Below, piece by piece: positions 60,008-64,000 of a stretch of DNA of 64,000 bases. A program made the translations under genes and the position numbers. Origin of the DNA: Paucimonas sp. (GTDB taxonomy: Bacteria; Pseudomonadota; Gammaproteobacteria; Pseudomonadales; Pseudomonadaceae); assembly GCA_031253995.1 (NCBI GenBank), contig JAIRVG010000019.1, forward strand, positions 1 through 64,000, given 5' to 3'. The stretch's first letter is position 1; each line of letters opens with the position of its first letter. The notes under the pieces were generated by a model, which was given only the letters and a program-made list of their open reading frames with translations, ran no database searches and was not told the origin of the DNA.

Positions 60008-60592
60008 ATGCCTCTACCCTGGTTGATTGGTGCTGTGGCGGTTGCTGCCGCGGCAGCCATCGTCAAAGCAGTGAGCGACGACAGCCCCTCTTCTTCCTCG
60101 TCCTCGACGACCACCTATGACGATAGCGACCGTCGTGAACAGGAACAGGAAGCCAAGCTCGGACGAGATCGCGATGCCCTGAAGAAACGCATCGCCGGCA
60201 CCCAGCAGACCCGCCGAAGCGATCTCAAGAGCCAGCTCAGGCTGGCCGCAGCAACCTTGCCGTCCGCCACGGACGACGCGAAAGGCTTCGCCAGGATGAC
60301 CGGCCTGACGCTGGAGGGCATCTCCGGCGACGTGCTGGAGCAGAAACTTGGCAGCACGGCGTCGTCGGACTCCGCTTATGCCCGAACCCTGAAGGACATC
60401 CTCAAGGCCGCGCCAGGCGTCAAGGCCAGCAGGGTCGACAAGGTCCTGAAGGGTGTGAACCTCCTGGAGTCGGTGACCGATGCGGTCGATGCGCCGGTGA
60501 AGGATCGCGCGACCCAGGCGGCAATCCACAGCGCGAACGCGCGGATCGAGCGCCTGCAGAAACTCAAGAACCAACTTCTTTCCCAGGTGTGA
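60008..60592 (+). CDS. Membrane-anchored coiled-coil protein in GTPase operon
   Basis: 194 aa. Residues 1-22 (LPWLIGAVAVAAAAAIVKAV) form one N-terminal hydrophobic helix without cleavage-site character; a serine/threonine-rich linker follows (DDSPSSSSSSTTTYDDSD) and then mostly charged helices with coiled-coil look at both ends. No domain recognised. It may anchor the GTPases at the inner membrane. AAGGAG precedes the ATG, 16 bp after the first GTPase gene; the second GTPase gene starts 6 bp later. Confidence 0.8.
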   Translation: MPLPWLIGAVAVAAAAAIVKAVSDDSPSSSSSSTTTYDDSDRREQEQEAKLGRDRDALKKRIAGTQQTRRSDLKSQLRLAAATLPSATDDAKGFARMTGLTLEGISGDVLEQKLGSTASSDSAYARTLKDILKAAPGVKASRVDKVLKGVNLLESVTDAVDAPVKDRATQAAIHSANARIERLQKLKNQLLSQV

Positions 60593-60598
60593 TGCACG

Positions 60599-62341
60599 AT
60601 GAGTACGGTTACACGCGAAGCGCTGATGAACGCGTTCGAAGGGCTGCAGAAGGAGTTCGAAAGCAGGAAACATGGCCTTGCCCAGGCGCATGAGCAGTTC
60701 GATGGCTTGCGCAACGGTTTCGTTCGGCAGATGAGCGAACAGACCGAGCGCATGACCGCCATGATCAGCGACAAAAACCCGCTCAGGCAGGGCGCAGTCG
60801 ACATGGCCGGGCGCCTGAAGAAGCAGTTCGACGTCTGGCAGGCCCGAGCGGACAAGCACATGCGCGGCGCCGAATTCCGCGAAGGGTACAACGATTCGCT
60901 GCTGGTCTTCGTCTACGGCAAGGTCAAGTCGGGCAAGAGTTCGCTGGGCAACTACGTGGCCTGGGGACACAGCGAGCCGACGGCGCAGATGAAAGCGCAG
61001 GCCGCCGTGAAACCCGAGTACTTCTCGCATACGCGTACCAGCGCCGCCAGCGGCGACGCGGAAGACGAAGCCAGGCGCAACCTGCAGTTCCGCGTCGGAG
61101 CCACCGAAGCCACCAGCTCGATCCAGGGCTTCAAGCTGCCCGGCTTCACCTGGGTCGATTCCCCGGGCCTGCACTCGACGACGGCGGAAAACGGCGATCT
61201 GGCGCGCGCCTATGTCGAGCAGGCAGACCTGATTCTCTACACCATGAGTTCCCAGGCTCCCGGCCGGGCCTCGGACATGGGTGAAGTCGGGGCCCTGCTG
61301 GAGGACGGTCGCTCACTGATGCTGTTGCTGACCGGCAGCGACATCACCGACGAGGACGAAACCGACGACGGCGAGGTCATCACCGAGATCCTGATGAAGC
61401 CGGTCGCCGACCAGCGCAAGCAGATTGCCGAAGTCTCGGAGGGCCTGGACGAGCAGATCAGCGTCCTGTCCCTGTCGACCCGGTTTGCCGAACTCGACCC
61501 GGCGAACCTGGAGGCCAGCGGCCTGGGCACCTTCTTCCACACCCTCAAGCATCTCACCGAAAGCCAAGGCCTGAAGCTCAAGCTGGCCACCCCCTTGAAC
61601 AACCTGCACAAGGGCCTGAAGGAAACGTGCGAAGACCTCAAGCTGATCGAGGAACTCACCGAATCCTTCGAGCAGCAGATCAAGGCACAGGACAAGTTCG
61701 TCGAACGCGAACTGAACACCCTCGGCCAGCGTGGCGTGACGCAGATGCGCGACCACATCAACCGGCTGTTCGATGGCAAGCGCCCTGCGAACCTGCAAAA
61801 GGACCTGGGCGAAAAACTGGGCCAGGTACTCGGTGAGTTGCTTGGCGAAGCCTTGCAGAAGATCGGCGAGACCCAGCAGAACTCGCTGCAGCGCGCCTTC
61901 GACACCAGCCGCCTCGGGGCTATTCCGGACTACCGCGAAGAGACCGAGGAGAAGGAGTACATGAGCGGTACCCGGCGCAGTACCAAAACCGCCTGGGGGG
62001 CGGGCGGCATGGTCCTTGGCGCCGTCATCGGCTTCGCCGTCGGCGGTCCTGCAGGGGCGGCACTCGGCGCCACGCTGGGCAGCTCGGCCAGGATGGTCGG
62101 TGATGACGCAGAGGCGATCTACGAGAAACACCAAGTCGTCGTCGGCGACAACCTCGAAGAGCAACGCCAGGCCGCCATCAAGCACTATGCCAACGCCCTG
62201 CCCGGCTACCTGGAGGATCAGGTCGAAGACCTGTACGTACCGCTGCGCGACTCCATGCAGGACTACTGCAAGGTCCTGACCGACGAAATGAAGCGCCTGC
62301 ACACGGCGCTCGACACCCTTGAAAAGAGCACGATGCAATGA
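60599..62341 (+). CDS. Dynamin-like GTPase (LeoA-like size)
   Basis: 580 aa. N-terminal helical region 1-95, GTPase domain with GKVKSGKSS (107-115), DSPG (187-190) and TGSD (245-248, a TKxD variant), then a long helical stalk (330-450) and a glycine-zipper hydrophobic hairpin at about 467-495 (GAGGMVLGAVIGFAVGGPAG) that could insert into membrane, followed by a final coiled region. This order (GTPase, stalk, paddle-like membrane segment) is that of bacterial dynamins; its length is close to E. coli LeoA (about 570 aa). Its stop overlaps the next start (ATGA). Confidence 0.82.
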   Translation: MSTVTREALMNAFEGLQKEFESRKHGLAQAHEQFDGLRNGFVRQMSEQTERMTAMISDKNPLRQGAVDMAGRLKKQFDVWQARADKHMRGAEFREGYNDSLLVFVYGKVKSGKSSLGNYVAWGHSEPTAQMKAQAAVKPEYFSHTRTSAASGDAEDEARRNLQFRVGATEATSSIQGFKLPGFTWVDSPGLHSTTAENGDLARAYVEQADLILYTMSSQAPGRASDMGEVGALLEDGRSLMLLLTGSDITDEDETDDGEVITEILMKPVADQRKQIAEVSEGLDEQISVLSLSTRFAELDPANLEASGLGTFFHTLKHLTESQGLKLKLATPLNNLHKGLKETCEDLKLIEELTESFEQQIKAQDKFVERELNTLGQRGVTQMRDHINRLFDGKRPANLQKDLGEKLGQVLGELLGEALQKIGETQQNSLQRAFDTSRLGAIPDYREETEEKEYMSGTRRSTKTAWGAGGMVLGAVIGFAVGGPAGAALGATLGSSARMVGDDAEAIYEKHQVVVGDNLEEQRQAAIKHYANALPGYLEDQVEDLYVPLRDSMQDYCKVLTDEMKRLHTALDTLEKSTMQ

Positions 62342-63972
62342 CCCAACCAGGACCGATGACGCAACTGCTGTCGCTCTACGACAACGTGGACGCCCTGTGT
62401 GAAACCTACAACCCGAATGGCGTGGCCAGCATCCGCGAACTGAGCCGGGCGAAGAAGGCCGAGCCCGGCGCGACCATCATGGTCTACGGCGTGTACAACG
62501 CCGGGAAGAGCACCCTGATCAATGCCCTGATCGGCGAGGAACTGGCCGCGGTCGCCGACGTGCCGGAAACCGCCCGGATCCAGGGCTATCGCTGGGGCGA
62601 TTTCGAAGTGCTCGACACGCCGGGCATCGACGCCCCGCTGGAACACGAGGCAATCACCCGGGAACAGCTGATCCAGTCCGACGTGGTGATCTTCGTGGTC
62701 AACCCGCTCGGCGTGGTCGAGGAAGAAAAGACCCTCGATGCCCTCCTCGAACTGGTCGAGGCCGGGAAGATGATCTTCCTCGTCCTCAACTGCAAGAACC
62801 GCCTGGACCCGCTGGATCTGGCGCGGATCAAGGACGAGTTGCAGCAACGCCTGCAGGACAAGGCCGGCAACCGCTCGGTGCTGCGCGACATTCCGATCGT
62901 CGAGGTGAACGCCCGCTCAGCGCTGAAAGCCAAGCTGGAGAACAAGCAGAACCTGCTCAACAGTTCGGGCTTTCCCCAGTTCGAAGACGCCCTGCGCAAG
63001 TTCTTCGCCTCGGCCGAGCAACAGAAGATCGTCGCCCGGGTCGCCACCGAACTGCGCGATTTCATCGACGAGACCGTGGTCGAACTCGACAGGCAGCAGG
63101 ACCAGGGCCCGCTGCAGCGCCTCGACACGTTCTACGCGGAGATCGCCCGGCGCGAGATCGACATCCGCCGCGGCCTGAAGGCCCTGATCGAAGCCAAGGC
63201 GGCGTACATCGGCAAGACCACCATCAATGCACTGCACCAGGACAGCGAAGGCGCCCAGGCGAAGATCGAGCGCTTGATCGGCCAGGCCAACGAGGAAGTC
63301 TGCGGTGAGCTTGAGGATGCACTCAAGCGCCTGGGGCTGGACGCCTCGGAAATGCTCGACGAGGTCATCCGCGAGGTCCAGGTGCAACGGGCACGGACCG
63401 ACAGTCGCGCCACACCGGATCTGGACACCGGCGCCGACGGCAGCGAGGTCGCGGTGGCCTCCTCCGGCATCGACCTGTCGATGCTCGAATCCGGCGTGCG
63501 TCAGGCCGGCGGCATGCTCAAGGCCGAGCACGTGATCAGCGTGATGAAGGTCGGCAAGGAATGGCTGCCGGCACTGTTCAAAGGCATCGGGCCGGTGACG
63601 ATGGGCAAGGTTGCCGAGCAGATCGTCGGCAAGGTCATTCCGGTCATCGGCATTGCCCTGCAGATCGGCAGCACCCTGTACTCCGCATTCGCCGGCGATC
63701 CCGAGCAACAGCGTCTGAACGAACAGATGAGCCGTGAAGCCCAGGCCCGCGAACGACGCGAACAGGCCATCCGCGACTTCGCCGAAGACACGGCCTGGGA
63801 GTTCTCGCGCGCACTGACCGACGTGGTCGAGAACCACATCAAGACCAGCTTCGCCGAAATCAACACCAGGCTGCGTGACCTGCGCGGCAGCCTCGGCCAG
63901 ACCCAGCGCACCCTCAGCGAGGATCGCGAGCGCCTGGTCCAGTGCCGCAGTGCGATGGAAGAGTACATCTGA
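62338..63972 (+). CDS. Dynamin-like GTPase, third GTPase of operon
   Basis: 544 aa. GTPase domain: GVYNAGKST (51-59), PET with Thr78 as G2, DTPG (93-96), and NRLD (154-157), a near-canonical NKxD. A helical stalk follows, and a hydrophobic segment near 425-450 (VIPVIGIALQIGSTLYSAF) may contact membrane; the end is a charged coiled coil. Start ATG overlaps the upstream stop by 4 bases, and its own stop shares a base with a following ATG (TGATG), so translation is coupled through the operon. Confidence 0.82.
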   Translation: MTQPGPMTQLLSLYDNVDALCETYNPNGVASIRELSRAKKAEPGATIMVYGVYNAGKSTLINALIGEELAAVADVPETARIQGYRWGDFEVLDTPGIDAPLEHEAITREQLIQSDVVIFVVNPLGVVEEEKTLDALLELVEAGKMIFLVLNCKNRLDPLDLARIKDELQQRLQDKAGNRSVLRDIPIVEVNARSALKAKLENKQNLLNSSGFPQFEDALRKFFASAEQQKIVARVATELRDFIDETVVELDRQQDQGPLQRLDTFYAEIARREIDIRRGLKALIEAKAAYIGKTTINALHQDSEGAQAKIERLIGQANEEVCGELEDALKRLGLDASEMLDEVIREVQVQRARTDSRATPDLDTGADGSEVAVASSGIDLSMLESGVRQAGGMLKAEHVISVMKVGKEWLPALFKGIGPVTMGKVAEQIVGKVIPVIGIALQIGSTLYSAFAGDPEQQRLNEQMSREAQARERREQAIRDFAEDTAWEFSRALTDVVENHIKTSFAEINTRLRDLRGSLGQTQRTLSEDRERLVQCRSAMEEYI

Positions 63973-64000
63973 TGTCCCCGGCCATTCGTGACGCTGCGCG
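63972..64000 (+). CDS. Start of a fifth operon gene, cut by window edge
   Basis: ATG at 63972 overlaps the preceding stop (TGATG) and the frame is open to the edge (MSPAIRDAA). Only nine codons are visible, so nothing can be said of its function beyond membership of the GTPase operon. Confidence 0.5.

Overview
The window is chromosomal DNA of a high-GC gammaproteobacterium, almost certainly a Pseudomonas of the fluorescens/putida type. The evidence is the gene order mqo / PA4642-like / hpt / upp / uraA / hemH, the order hemA-prfA-prmC-moeB-murI opposite a TPR lipoprotein-lolB-ispE-tRNA-Gln-prs-rplY-pth-ychF, Pseudomonas-style REP repeats, and strong G/C preference at third codon positions. 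I see no phage, insertion sequence, rRNA or CRISPR array.

0.3-15.2 kb is an amine-oxidation locus. qhpA, qhpD, qhpC and qhpB (minus strand) encode the three subunits of periplasmic quinohemoprotein amine dehydrogenase and the radical-SAM enzyme that crosslinks its small subunit. A divergent aldehyde dehydrogenase would consume the aldehyde product. The 390-bp gap between the two units holds two divergent sigma-54-type promoters flanking a cluster of TGAGAC/GTCTCA palindromes. A second minus-strand unit encodes a sigma-54 activator overlapping qhpF (ABC exporter), qhpE (subtilisin-like protease) and qhpG (flavoprotein monooxygenase), all needed to mature the CTQ cofactor subunit. A MalT-type LuxR regulator lies just upstream of that unit.

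15.5-29 kb holds a DUF1329/DUF1302 pair, an acyl-CoA ligase, a LysE exporter, a flavodoxin-fold reductase with a MerR regulator, a D-2-hydroxyacid dehydrogenase, rsmC, a GDT1-family membrane protein behind a yybP-ykoY-type manganese riboswitch, an M48 lipoprotein protease and a dCache chemoreceptor.

29-41 kb is mostly core genome: a YedK-like protein, small zinc-ribbon and DUF2007 proteins, a PlsC-like acyltransferase, mqo, purine/pyrimidine salvage (hpt, upp, uraA) and hemH.

41-46.5 kb looks like a blue-light regulon. A renalase-like oxidoreductase, a DUF523-DUF1722 protein, a LitR-type MerR regulator, the photolyase phrB and an SDR follow promoters carrying three TGTACA-N12-TGTACA direct repeats.

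46.5-59 kb contains pagL and housekeeping genes for cell wall, cofactors, translation, heme and isoprenoids. The last third of ispE has codon usage unlike everything around it.

59.1-64 kb, beyond the ychF terminator, is the most novel-looking part: a tightly packed operon of three different dynamin/Era-like GTPases plus a small membrane-anchored coiled-coil protein, with a fifth gene starting at the window edge. It recalls Leo/Eleos-type bacterial dynamin systems but has a composition I do not recognise, and is the best candidate for an undescribed system.
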